From Mycolicibacterium xanthum (GTDB lineage Bacteria > Actinomycetota > Actinomycetes > Mycobacteriales > Mycobacteriaceae): 64,000 nt of DNA. This document shows, one piece after another, positions 18,186 to 26,343 of the stretch. The stretch is taken from the NCBI RefSeq assembly GCF_019710635.1, contig NZ_JAIFZS010000001.1, positions 1-64,000 of the forward strand, in the 5' to 3' direction. A program made the position numbers and the translations under genes. How positions within the stretch are numbered: the first letter of the stretch is position 1; the number at the start of each line of letters is the position of its first letter. The notes under the pieces were generated by a model that did not search any database, was not told the origin of the DNA, and was given only the letters and a program-made list of their open reading frames with translations.

Positions 18186-18788
18186 TCAGCACCTGCCGGC
18201 CTGGTCTTCGGCCATCCGAACGGCGACCTCCGCGCGCCAGTCCGCGTAGGGGCGATATCCCGTTGCCTGAGAGCACATCTGCTGGGTCAGTGTCCAGAGG
18301 GTGGCGTCGTCGACGGACAGATCGAGGGGCTCCATGAAGGGTTGCTCCACGTACCACGGCGTGTCGACGAAGCACTCGAGCATGTTGCCCTCGGGGTCGG
18401 GAAAGTAGAGACTCCAGCTGGTGCCGTGGTTTCCGGGCAGGACTCCCTCGACATTGTCGGCCTTCAACCGGTCGTTCAGCAGCCGCAGCTCGGACAGGTC
18501 GTCGAGGCGGAAGGAGATCTGGTTGATCACCGCTCCGAACAGTGGATTGGCGGTGTTGGCGGGCAGCGCGGGTGGGCGCCCCGTCGCCAGCACGAGTTGG
18601 TGGTGTTCGTCGGGATCCCGCGACAGGAACACAAGCTCGAAGCCCATGTTCTCACCCCGATCGGTGACGGTGAAGCCGAGAACGTCGCGGTAGAACCGCT
18701 CCATCTTCACGATGTCCACCACGCTGATGCCGAAGTGGCTGAACTTGAGGCGGGGTGGGCGGGAAATCCGGGATACGGCTGAACTCAC
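18186..18788 (-). CDS. Single-domain VOC protein, probable extradiol dioxygenase
   Basis: A 200-residue vicinal-oxygen-chelate protein. The expected iron triad can be seen: His in FSHFGIS, His in DEHHQLVL and Glu in GNMLECFVD. That favours a small extradiol dioxygenase over a glyoxalase, though substrate type cannot be read. The start is the GTG at 18788, which overlaps the upstream stop (GTGA) and has AGGAG seven bases ahead. It sits directly after the FAD hydroxylase and before the FAH enzyme, the classical order of hydroxylation, ring cleavage, and product processing. Confidence 0.82.
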   Translation of the reverse strand: MSSAVSRISRPPRLKFSHFGISVVDIVKMERFYRDVLGFTVTDRGENMGFELVFLSRDPDEHHQLVLATGRPPALPANTANPLFGAVINQISFRLDDLSELRLLNDRLKADNVEGVLPGNHGTSWSLYFPDPEGNMLECFVDTPWYVEQPFMEPLDLSVDDATLWTLTQQMCSQATGYRPYADWRAEVAVRMAEDQAGRC

Positions 18789-20512
18789 TGGGGAACTCCT
18801 TCCGGGTGGGAGCCGGCTGAAGACGGCCTTCTGCCGGCGGCGGCGTCGAGTACCGCCGCAGCGTTGCTGCATTCGTCACCGCGCCAACAGATGTGCTGGT
18901 CGGGACGGACGAGGACGAAACGCCGCTCATAGATGTGCTGCGCCTCGTGGTGCGCTACCCGCACGACCTCGAGCGGAATATTGCGTTCGGCGGCGCATCG
19001 GCTGAATGCGGCGGCCTGTTCGGTCGGTGCATCGCCGACGCACAGCAGCGTGAAGCCCCAGCCGAGCTCATCGAATATCGATCGCCCGGTGTCCAACCAC
19101 AGATGCGGAAGTCGTCCGCCGGGTGTGGCGCTGGGCGTGTAGCGATCCGGGTCGTCGACGGGCGCGGTCGTTCCGTCGCTGACGATGATCGGTGAGCCGT
19201 CGTAGCGGGCGCCGAGCTGAATACCGGGCGAATTGTATTCGTGCGCGATCCGCGGACGCAGGTACTGCCCGATCATGTCACGTGCGGCGTCTCCCGCCTC
19301 GGACTCCGCGTCGATCTGCGGTGTGTTCGGCAGACCGTGATGGACACCGGCGAGCTGAATTGCGTAGCCGGTGTTGCGCTTCGCGATCGGCTGTCGCTCG
19401 TCGTCGTAGGTGTCGAGCAGGCCCGGGCCGCCCCAGCCCTGCACGAGGGCAGCCAGTTTCCAGCCGAGATTCGCGGCATCCTCGATACCGGTGTTGAGGC
19501 CGAACCCGCCAGTCGGGGTGAACAGGTGCGCCGCGTCACCGACGAGCGCGACCCGGCCGGAGACCATGTGGTCGGCGACCAGCGCGTGCCCCGCCCGCCA
19601 CTGGGTGCTGCGCAGCACCTGGCAGTCGATCTGCCGCCCGACGGCGGCCCGGAACCGTCTTTCGACCTCTTCGACCGGAGGCAGGGATGGATCCGGGGAA
19701 GAGAAGTGGAACAGGAACTCCTCCTTGCCATCCAGCGCGAGCACGACCGAGCGTGCGGCCGGCGAGAGCACCCAGTACTGCCAGGACTCTCTGGCGTGGT
19801 GAACCGTCTGATAGAAATCCGGAGCGCGGACGTGGGTGACCACCATCGGACCACCCATGAAGTCCATGCCGCCCACGGTCTCGCCGGCGAACTGCAGGCC
19901 GATATCGCGGCGGACCACGCTGGTTCCGCCATCGCAGCCGGCGAGATAGTCGGCTCTGACCGTGACCGGCCCGCCGCCGTCAGCGCGGTGAGCCTCGATC
20001 GTCACGCCCTGTTCGGACTGCTCCACCCTCGTGACACGCAGACCGCGCTGGATCTCGACGCTGGGGAGGCCGGCGAGGAGCTCGGCCAGCAGTGGCTCGA
20101 GGTGACGCTGTGAGCATCGAAACGGGGGTTCGGGTGTCGGCCACTCGGCTGATCCCTCGGCGCTGCGCCGGAACAACTCCTGGTTCGAGGGCAGTTCGAC
20201 CCGGTAGATCTCGTGTCCGGTCAGCGTGGTGAAGAACGATGCGTCGACCGGGTAGTCCGGTGGCAAACCGGTGCGCCGGAACGGTGCTGCGATGCCGAGC
20301 CTTCGGTAGATCTCCATCGCACGCGCGCTGTTGGTATTCGCGCGCGGCTGCGCGTCCTGAGCCGGCAACTCCTCGATGAGCAGGCAGTGCACGCCACGGA
20401 CGCCGAGTTCGGCGGCGAGCGTCATACCGACCGGGCCCGCGCCGACGATCACCACCGGCGCCGTCAGTAGCATCGCATCATCCCCGTCGCTGGGCTGTGC
20501 CGACTTCGCCAT
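18785..20512 (-). CDS. FAD-dependent aromatic hydroxylase, PheA/MhpA type
   Basis: A 575-residue class A flavoprotein monooxygenase. Motifs in order: the FAD dinucleotide fold VVIVGAGPVGMTLA, the CDGGTSVVR (DG) motif, and GDAAHLFTPTGGFGLN (GD). The ~150 residues after the catalytic part form the thioredoxin-like tail seen in phenol 2-monooxygenase and MhpA. It hydroxylates a phenolic ring with NAD(P)H and O2, making a catechol for the VOC enzyme with which it overlaps. No good ribosome site precedes its ATG at 20512. Instead that ATG overlaps the stop of a 17-codon frame (TGATG) that has an excellent ribosome site, so translation may be coupled. Confidence 0.9.
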   Translation of the reverse strand: MAKSAQPSDGDDAMLLTAPVVIVGAGPVGMTLAAELGVRGVHCLLIEELPAQDAQPRANTNSARAMEIYRRLGIAAPFRRTGLPPDYPVDASFFTTLTGHEIYRVELPSNQELFRRSAEGSAEWPTPEPPFRCSQRHLEPLLAELLAGLPSVEIQRGLRVTRVEQSEQGVTIEAHRADGGGPVTVRADYLAGCDGGTSVVRRDIGLQFAGETVGGMDFMGGPMVVTHVRAPDFYQTVHHARESWQYWVLSPAARSVVLALDGKEEFLFHFSSPDPSLPPVEEVERRFRAAVGRQIDCQVLRSTQWRAGHALVADHMVSGRVALVGDAAHLFTPTGGFGLNTGIEDAANLGWKLAALVQGWGGPGLLDTYDDERQPIAKRNTGYAIQLAGVHHGLPNTPQIDAESEAGDAARDMIGQYLRPRIAHEYNSPGIQLGARYDGSPIIVSDGTTAPVDDPDRYTPSATPGGRLPHLWLDTGRSIFDELGWGFTLLCVGDAPTEQAAAFSRCAAERNIPLEVVRVAHHEAQHIYERRFVLVRPDQHICWRGDECSNAAAVLDAAAGRRPSSAGSHPEGVPQ

Positions 20513-20565
20513 CACCCGGTCAGGCCTGCCGCGGAAGGCGCCACGGTCATCGCCGGTATGGCCAT
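20512..20565 (-). CDS. 17-residue leader peptide coupled to the hydroxylase
   Basis: Mini-frame MAIPAMTVAPSAAGLTG with GGAGGAGGG seven bases before its ATG at 20565. Its stop TGA (20514-20512) shares one base with the hydroxylase ATG, in the form TGATG. The downstream gene lacks a ribosome site of its own, so ribosomes finishing this peptide probably restart on the hydroxylase. No regulatory codon run is visible. An alternative is that a one-base error has split the true N-terminus of the hydroxylase. Confidence 0.45.
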   Translation of the reverse strand: MAIPAMTVAPSAAGLTG

Positions 20566-20613
20566 TTGGGACCCTCCTCCAGATGTCACGCCGGACGTGC
20601 CACCCGCCCGCGC

Positions 20614-20639
20614 GTAGTAAGTATATAATATAAGAATAC
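20614..20639. promoter_or_regulatory. AT-rich operator-like site 4 (divergent promoter)
   Basis: Core AGTATATAATATAAGAATAC (20620-20639), between the leftward hydroxylase unit and the rightward ligase at 20718. Fits GTAGnnAGnATAnnATAT when aligned with site 9, and shares TAGTAA..ATAATATA with site 5. One site could control both directions. Confidence 0.6.
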
Positions 20640-20717
20640 CCCCCTAAGGCAACCCACCCCGACCACCAACTTCGGCCCATCGACTCCGAGGTGCCGGCGA
20701 ACGGACGAGGAGAGCAG

Positions 20718-22358
20718 ATGACGAGCCTGAATGTCCACGGGACCGACCGGCTGGACGAAGCCCGGTCATGGGGTGCATCTGTGGTTCGAGCCACGGTTCG
20801 CGGCCGGCCTACCCTCGTCTACGAGCACCGTCCGCATTCGGTCGGGGCGATCGTCGGTGCCGGGCGGCGTTGGCGCGACCGCGAGTTCGTGGTTCAGGGA
20901 CCTCGCCGGGTGACGTTCGCCCAACACGAGGCAGCCGTTCGGCGGGCCGCTGCCGCGCTGCATCAGCGGGGCGTGGCGGAGGGTGATCGAGTGGCGATCT
21001 TCGCCGCCAACAGCCCTGAGTGGTCGGTCGCGTTCTTGGCTGCGCTCGAACTGGGGGCGATCGTCGTGCCCTGCAACGGCTGGTGGTCGGCGGACGAGGC
21101 CGCCCACGCCTGCGCACTCACCAGCCCCGCCCTCGTCGTGGCGGACACCCGTCGGGCCGGGCGCCTGCCGGCCGGATCGCCGATCATGCTGGTCGACGAA
21201 CTCCGTGGCGCCACCGAACGCGCCTCGGAGAAGCCGGACGTCGCGGTACCGGTGATCGGCGAGGACGAGGACCGGACCGCGGTGATCCTGTTCACCTCGG
21301 GCACCACCGGGTTCCCCAAGGGTGCGACCTTGTCGCACCGGTCCCTGGTCGCCAACCTCCAGAACCTGATCGTGGCCTCGAACCGGCTCCCGTACCAACT
21401 CTCGGACGACCACCGGGCGAGCGTGACCCTCACCGGTCTGCCGCTGTTCCACATCGGTGCCATCAACCTGCTGCTGCTGCCGTTCGTATCCGGCGCGAAA
21501 CTCGTGTTCCCGTCCGGCCGGTTCGATGCCGCCGAGGTGCTGCGCCTCATCGAGGTCGAGCGCGTCAACACCTGGAGTGGTGTACCGACCATGATCGAGC
21601 GCGTGCTGGCCCATCCCGACCTGGCCACCCGCGATGTGACATCCGTGCGAACGGTCGTGCTCGGCGGGGCCCCGATCTCGACGAACCTGCTCGAGCGGAT
21701 CTCGGCGGCGTTCCCCAACGCGACGCGCGGGGTGGGTCAGTCCTACGGTACCTCCGAGGCCGGTGGGGTGCTTTCGACGGGGGTGAGCAAAGACCTTGTG
21801 GCCCATCCGGGTTCGTCGGGGCGTATCGTCCCTGTCGCCGAGATCCGCATCGATGCCCCCGACGAGAAGGGGATCGGCGAGATCCAGGCGAGGTCGCCGG
21901 CGGTCATGGACGGCTACTGGGGGGAGCCCGAGTCGACCGGTTTCACCGACGACGGCTGGTTGCTCACGGGCGATCTGGGCTGGGTGGACGACGACGGATT
22001 CCTCTACGTCACCGGCCGGTCGAAGGACATGATCATCCGTGGTGGTGAGAACATCGCGCCCGCGCACATCGAGGCGTGCCTGATGGAGCATCCGGCCGTG
22101 CGCGAAGCGGCCGTCGTGGGACTTCCCGACCCCGACCTCGGGGAGGAGGTGGGCGCCGTCGTCTCGGTCGATCCCGGCTCGACGGACGCCCAGGGCGACC
22201 TCGAGGCCTTCCTCGCTGCCAGGCTTGCACACTTCGAGGTACCGGCTCGATGGTGGCTGCGCGAGGACGAACTCCCGAAGAACGACAGCGGCAAGATCCT
22301 GAAGTACCGGCTGCGCGAGGAATGGATCTCCCGACTACCCGTCCGCGGCCCGGGCTGA
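20718..22358 (+). CDS. AMP-forming acyl-CoA ligase (FadD-like, paralogue A)
   Basis: A 546-residue class I adenylate-forming ligase. The P-loop is ILFTSGTTGFPKG, then SYGTSEAGG, GDLGWVDDDG and the hinge GRSKDMIIRGGENIAP; the catalytic Lys lies in KNDSGKILKY. It makes a CoA ester from an acid. It shares NGWWS and a very similar course with the ligase at 26344-27945, so the two are paralogues kept for different acids or steps. The ATG is set by GAGGAG seven bases upstream; the track upstream of it is not conserved. It appears to be a single-gene unit, followed by operator-like site 5. Confidence 0.9.
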   Translation: MTSLNVHGTDRLDEARSWGASVVRATVRGRPTLVYEHRPHSVGAIVGAGRRWRDREFVVQGPRRVTFAQHEAAVRRAAAALHQRGVAEGDRVAIFAANSPEWSVAFLAALELGAIVVPCNGWWSADEAAHACALTSPALVVADTRRAGRLPAGSPIMLVDELRGATERASEKPDVAVPVIGEDEDRTAVILFTSGTTGFPKGATLSHRSLVANLQNLIVASNRLPYQLSDDHRASVTLTGLPLFHIGAINLLLLPFVSGAKLVFPSGRFDAAEVLRLIEVERVNTWSGVPTMIERVLAHPDLATRDVTSVRTVVLGGAPISTNLLERISAAFPNATRGVGQSYGTSEAGGVLSTGVSKDLVAHPGSSGRIVPVAEIRIDAPDEKGIGEIQARSPAVMDGYWGEPESTGFTDDGWLLTGDLGWVDDDGFLYVTGRSKDMIIRGGENIAPAHIEACLMEHPAVREAAVVGLPDPDLGEEVGAVVSVDPGSTDAQGDLEAFLAARLAHFEVPARWWLREDELPKNDSGKILKYRLREEWISRLPVRGPG

Positions 22359-22403
22359 ATCCGTCGGAGTCGGCTGAGCCGCAAACGGTTGCCCTTTCGG
22401 GGA

Positions 22404-22426
22404 TGTTGTATATTATTTACTAGATC
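22404..22426. promoter_or_regulatory. AT-rich operator-like site 5 (hydroxylase-aldolase operon)
   Basis: Core TTGTATATTATTTACTAGAT (22406-22425), about 65 bases upstream of the GTG at 22490. On the other strand it reads TAGTAAATAATATA, similar to site 4. It defines the promoter of the five-gene operon that runs to 27945. Confidence 0.58.
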
Positions 22427-22489
22427 TTGCCTGACTGTGCGGCGCCACGACGCGGGGCGCAGGAGCGCGACCTCCGGGAAGGACCACGA

Positions 22490-23716
22490 GTGCACGACCA
22501 TGAATGCGACGTCGGTGTCATCGGCGGCGGACTGGCGGGCGCTGCGGCCGCCCTGGCCTTCGCGAAGCAGGGATGCTCGGTGCGGCTGTTCGAGCGCCGC
22601 GACCTCACGCGTGATCCGAACCGGGGCGACATCCTGCATGCCCCGACCGTCCACGTGGTGGAGCAGTTGGGCCTGCTCGGTCTGCTCGAGGCCCGGGGCG
22701 CTGCAAAGTGGCACGGCCTCGAGATAATCGACTCCGCCGGAACGCTCTCGGTGGCCTCCGAGGTTCGCGAGTCCTGGCTGCTCAACCACGCCGAGATGGA
22801 AGGTGTGTTTCTCGAGGCGGCCGCGGCAGCCGGCGTGGTGGTCCAGCAGGACCGGGTGCGCATGCTCGAACGCGACGAGGGTTCGGTCCGTGGTGGCTGG
22901 CTGCTCGCCACGGACAACGGGACGACGAGCGCTCGACTGCTGGTCGGCGCCGACGGCGCGGACTCGATGACCCGCAAGACGCTCGGTATTCCGCTCGAGG
23001 ACGTGCACGAATACGAGAACTGGATCGTGGTGTTGCACAGCCCGACCCCGTCGTGGCTCAGAACCGACCACGGGTGGACGTTGCTGCACCCCGAGGGCAC
23101 CGTCTGGATCCTCCCCACGACGCCGGTCGGACGACACCGGGTGGTGCTGACGGTGCGTCGGGAGGAGGCCAGGGACTGGATGGCCCTCGGTGCCGACGAG
23201 CTCGGGGAGCGGCTCGAGCGGCGCTGGCCGCCGCTGTCCGAGCTCAAGCTCAACAAGAGGGGTGGCTCCCACGTCTACCGCGTGAAGCGCCAACATGCGG
23301 CGAGGTACTCGGGTCCGCGTGCCGCGATCACCGGTGACGCGGTGCACACCATCCATCCCGTCGGCGGACAGGGGCTCAACATCGCGATTCAGGACTCGGC
23401 GAAACTCGCCGAGTTGCTCGGCCCGGTGCTGATCGACGACGGTGCGTCCGAGCGTGCGTTCACCGACGCGCTCGTCGAATACGAGGCCAACCGGCGCCCC
23501 ATCAACACCGGCACGCTCGAGGTCGCTCACCTGGGCGCCCAGATCGCCGGTCCCGGCCGCGAACCGTATGAGAAGGCGGTCGAGTTCTATCGCCAGGCGG
23601 CGTCGGACCCGGGTTGGGTCCGTAGGTACATGGCCAACTTCGGTGGCCGACTGGACCAGCGCGGCCCGGATCACGACCCGGCGATCCTGCCGGCCTCGCT
23701 GGCCGACAAACCGTGA
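22490..23716 (+). CDS. FAD-dependent monooxygenase, UbiH/salicylate hydroxylase type
   Basis: A 408-residue class A flavoprotein hydroxylase. FAD fold DVGVIGGGLAGAAAA at the N-terminus, a DG motif in GADGADSMTRK, and the GD motif in GDAVHTIHPVGGQGLN. It lacks the long C-terminal domain of the hydroxylase at 18785-20512 and so acts on another substrate. The start is the GTG at 22490, after GGAAGGA. It is first in an operon with the hydratase-aldolase, cupin, hotdog dehydratase and a ligase, which suggests that ring hydroxylation (or Baeyer-Villiger-like or decarboxylating hydroxylation) precedes release of pyruvate. Confidence 0.9.
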   Translation: MHDHECDVGVIGGGLAGAAAALAFAKQGCSVRLFERRDLTRDPNRGDILHAPTVHVVEQLGLLGLLEARGAAKWHGLEIIDSAGTLSVASEVRESWLLNHAEMEGVFLEAAAAAGVVVQQDRVRMLERDEGSVRGGWLLATDNGTTSARLLVGADGADSMTRKTLGIPLEDVHEYENWIVVLHSPTPSWLRTDHGWTLLHPEGTVWILPTTPVGRHRVVLTVRREEARDWMALGADELGERLERRWPPLSELKLNKRGGSHVYRVKRQHAARYSGPRAAITGDAVHTIHPVGGQGLNIAIQDSAKLAELLGPVLIDDGASERAFTDALVEYEANRRPINTGTLEVAHLGAQIAGPGREPYEKAVEFYRQAASDPGWVRRYMANFGGRLDQRGPDHDPAILPASLADKP

Positions 23717-23741
23717 CACATCCATCGATCGAGGAGAGCGC

Positions 23742-24713
23742 ATGCTGACCGCATCCGACTTCAAAGGCGTATACGGAATCCTGGCGACCCCGGCCAAAGC
23801 GGGAGCCGACCGTTGGGACGCGACCGATACCGTCGATCTCGACGAGACGGCGCGGTTGACCGAGAAACTGATCCAGGACGGCTGCAGCGGGCTGCTGGCC
23901 CTGGGGACGACAGGGGAGTGCGCCACCCTCACCGAAGCCGAGTTCGAGGCCTTCGCGGACTGTCTGCTGTCCACCGTCGACAAGCGGGTGCCGACGTTCG
24001 TCGGCGCGACCACCCTGGGTACCCACGACACCGTGCGGCGGATGCGATTCCTTCGTGACCACGGCGCGGACGGCACCATGCTGGGGTTGCCGATGTGGCA
24101 GGCGTGCAGTGAGGAGCAGGCGGTCAAGTTCTACGCCTCGATCTCCGAGGCGTTCCCCGATATGGCGATCATGGTGTACGCCAACGCATACGCGTTTCGT
24201 TTTCCCTTTCCGCCGTCATTCTGGGCGGCGGTAACCAAGGCGGCGCCCACCGTCACGAGCGCGAAGTTCGGGAACCCGGTCACCTACCTGGACTGCGTCT
24301 CGGCGTCCGAAGGCAAGATCAACTTCCTGCCCATCGACATGATGGCGCTGGCATTCGCGCAACAGTCACCGGACACGATGACGGCGATCTGGGCCACGGC
24401 CGCCTGTATGGGGCCACAGCCGTGCCTGGCCCTGATGGACGCGATCGAGGCCAAAGACATGGATCGGGCCGGGGAGATCAGCAAGGACATCCTCTGGGCC
24501 AATGAGACGTTCATCCCGAACGGCGACTTCGACGAGTTCTCGAAGTTCAACCTCCAGCTCGAGAAGATCCGATTCAATGCCGCCGGCTACTGCAACGCCG
24601 GACCGATCCGGCCGCCGTACGACGTGGTGCCGGAGCAGTACGCCGAGAACGCCCGCGAGTGTGGGCGGCGCTGGTCGGAGCTGGTGAAGAAGTACTCGTC
24701 CGACGCGAGTTGA
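23742..24713 (+). CDS. Hydratase-aldolase, NahE/PhdJ-like (DapA superfamily)
   Basis: A 323-residue member of the dihydrodipicolinate synthase superfamily. It follows the bacterial hydratase-aldolases NahE and PhdJ (GILATPAK.GA near the start, GTTGECATLT, FVGATTLGTHDT, LGLPMW, and the C-terminal AGPIRPPY). The Schiff-base Lys is in TSAKFGN and the conserved Tyr in MVYANAY. NahE and PhdJ add water to a benzylidene-pyruvate from fused-ring degradation and split it into an aromatic aldehyde and pyruvate. It follows the hydroxylase by 25 bases with GAGGAG before the ATG. The aldehyde product would be a natural substrate for the paired aldehyde dehydrogenases at 9334-12262. Confidence 0.85.
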   Translation: MLTASDFKGVYGILATPAKAGADRWDATDTVDLDETARLTEKLIQDGCSGLLALGTTGECATLTEAEFEAFADCLLSTVDKRVPTFVGATTLGTHDTVRRMRFLRDHGADGTMLGLPMWQACSEEQAVKFYASISEAFPDMAIMVYANAYAFRFPFPPSFWAAVTKAAPTVTSAKFGNPVTYLDCVSASEGKINFLPIDMMALAFAQQSPDTMTAIWATAACMGPQPCLALMDAIEAKDMDRAGEISKDILWANETFIPNGDFDEFSKFNLQLEKIRFNAAGYCNAGPIRPPYDVVPEQYAENARECGRRWSELVKKYSSDAS

Positions 24714-24746
24714 CCTAAGAACAACAACATCAACTGGAGTGAAAAC

Positions 24747-25202
24747 GTGTCTGCCATACCTGAATTGCCCAAGCTACCGGATGACGAGAAGGTGATCCCC
24801 GACTTCGTCGGGTCGATCGACCCCGCCGATCTGTCGAGCCTCGTCTTCCCGTTGGCCAAGTTCCAGCAGTTCGACGAGAAGATGCCGACCGTCGTCCTCG
24901 GCTATGTCACCGGCCAGATCGGTATGGTGGTGTGGAATCTCGCACCGGGACAACAGAACGACTACCACGTCCATCCGACGACCGAGCACCTGCACATCAT
25001 CATCGAGGGTGAGTGCGAGTACACGTTGGGTGATGAGCCGCCGTTCATCACACGGGTCGGCGACGCGGTCATGGTCCCGCCCGGCATCCCGCACGGTATC
25101 CGCAACACCGGTGACAAGCGGGCATCGTACGTGGCGGTCACGAGCCCGGGACCGTACGAGAAGATCCACGTCGATCGAGCAGAAGGGCAGAGCCGCGCAT
25201 GA
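24747..25202 (+). CDS. Cupin-domain protein
   Basis: A 151-residue single cupin. Motif 1 is seen as DYHVHPTTEHLHIIIEGE (two His, a third His, then Glu) and motif 2 as PPGIPHGIRN, so all four metal ligands appear present. The fold serves small metal enzymes (dioxygenases, isomerases) and sensors; its reaction here cannot be read. The GTG at 24747 has GGAG upstream. Its stop overlaps the next start (ATGA), so it is translated together with the hotdog dehydratase. Confidence 0.85.
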   Translation: MSAIPELPKLPDDEKVIPDFVGSIDPADLSSLVFPLAKFQQFDEKMPTVVLGYVTGQIGMVVWNLAPGQQNDYHVHPTTEHLHIIIEGECEYTLGDEPPFITRVGDAVMVPPGIPHGIRNTGDKRASYVAVTSPGPYEKIHVDRAEGQSRA

Positions 25203-26332
25203 CAGAAACTGTGGCGTCACAGCAGAGATTCCCACTCATCACCCAGGAAGCGCTCGACGATTTGCGCTCACGGATAGGCCAGCAGTTCGATCGCCCGGCC
25301 CCGCACGTCTCCGAGGCGACGGCGGACTCGATCCGGCACTGGGCCCTCGGGATCGGCGACGACAACCCGTTGTGGCTCGATCCGGAGTATGCGCGAAACA
25401 CGCTGTGGGGCGGCATCATTGCGCCGGGGACATTTCTCTATGCCTTCGATCGGGTGGTCAGCGGCTATGTCGGCGGACTCCCGGGGGTCCACGCGATGTT
25501 CGCCGGTACGGATTGGCAGTGGTACGAGCCGATCCGCCTCGGCGATCGCATCGAGGCACGTCCCGTCCTCAAGGACCTGCTCGAGTTGGAGAGCTCGTTT
25601 TCCGGGCGCTCGGTGAAGCAGACCTACCGGGTCAGCTTCTTCAACCAGGACGGCGTGCTGATCTGCGAGGCGGACTCGTGGTGCATCCGGACTCAGCGTG
25701 ATGTCGCGCGTGAGCGCGCCACCCGGGAGGCCGTCGAGCCCAGGGTGTGGAGCCCGCAGGAGATCGCCGACATCGACCGCCACTACGCGCAATACCGCCG
25801 GCGCGGGGCAACACCGCGCTACTGGGAGGACGTCGAGGTCGGCGAGGCATTGCCGACGATGCTCAAGGGGCCGAGCACGGTCACCAGCTTCGTCTGTTTC
25901 ACCCAGGGGTGGGGCAGCCTGTATGTGAAGGCGCACGGCCCTGCCTTCGAGATGTTCCGCAAGCACCCTGCATTGGGCATTCCCAATGACCTCGGCGTTC
26001 CCGAGCCACCCGAACGTGTGCACTGGGATTCCGAGCTGGCGCGCGCGGTCGGAGTGCCCGCTGCTTATGATTATGGGCCGGAACGTATTTCGTGGCTAGG
26101 CCATCTGATGACCGATTGGATCGGCGACGACGGCTTCCTCAACCGGCTCAACGTGCAGGTGCGACGGCACAACATCATCGGCGATCTGACCACTTGCGGC
26201 GGCACCGTCACCGGCAAGCGGGTGGAGGACGGCAAGCACTTGGTGGAGGTCGCCGTGGCCGGTACCAACCAGCGCGGAGAGCAAACGGCGGTCGGTACGG
26301 CGATCGCCACCCTGCCGTCCAAGAGCGGCTAG
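25199..26332 (+). CDS. Double-hotdog MaoC-like dehydratase
   Basis: A 377-residue protein with two hotdog domains: an N-terminal FAS1/HtdA-like one (DNPLWLDPEYARNTLWGGIIAP) and a C-terminal MaoC-like one from about residue 205 (WEDVEVGEALPTM .. VRRHNIIGD). Such fused hydratases hydrate or dehydrate enoyl-CoA esters. The N-terminal Asp-Asn/Trp pattern replaces the usual Asp-x4-His dyad, so the catalytic residues need care. The ATG overlaps the cupin stop by four bases and the ligase follows after 11 bases. It probably performs the hydration step on a CoA-activated ring-fission fragment. Confidence 0.82.
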   Translation: MTETVASQQRFPLITQEALDDLRSRIGQQFDRPAPHVSEATADSIRHWALGIGDDNPLWLDPEYARNTLWGGIIAPGTFLYAFDRVVSGYVGGLPGVHAMFAGTDWQWYEPIRLGDRIEARPVLKDLLELESSFSGRSVKQTYRVSFFNQDGVLICEADSWCIRTQRDVARERATREAVEPRVWSPQEIADIDRHYAQYRRRGATPRYWEDVEVGEALPTMLKGPSTVTSFVCFTQGWGSLYVKAHGPAFEMFRKHPALGIPNDLGVPEPPERVHWDSELARAVGVPAAYDYGPERISWLGHLMTDWIGDDGFLNRLNVQVRRHNIIGDLTTCGGTVTGKRVEDGKHLVEVAVAGTNQRGEQTAVGTAIATLPSKSG

Positions 26333-26343
26333 GCCGATCGTCG

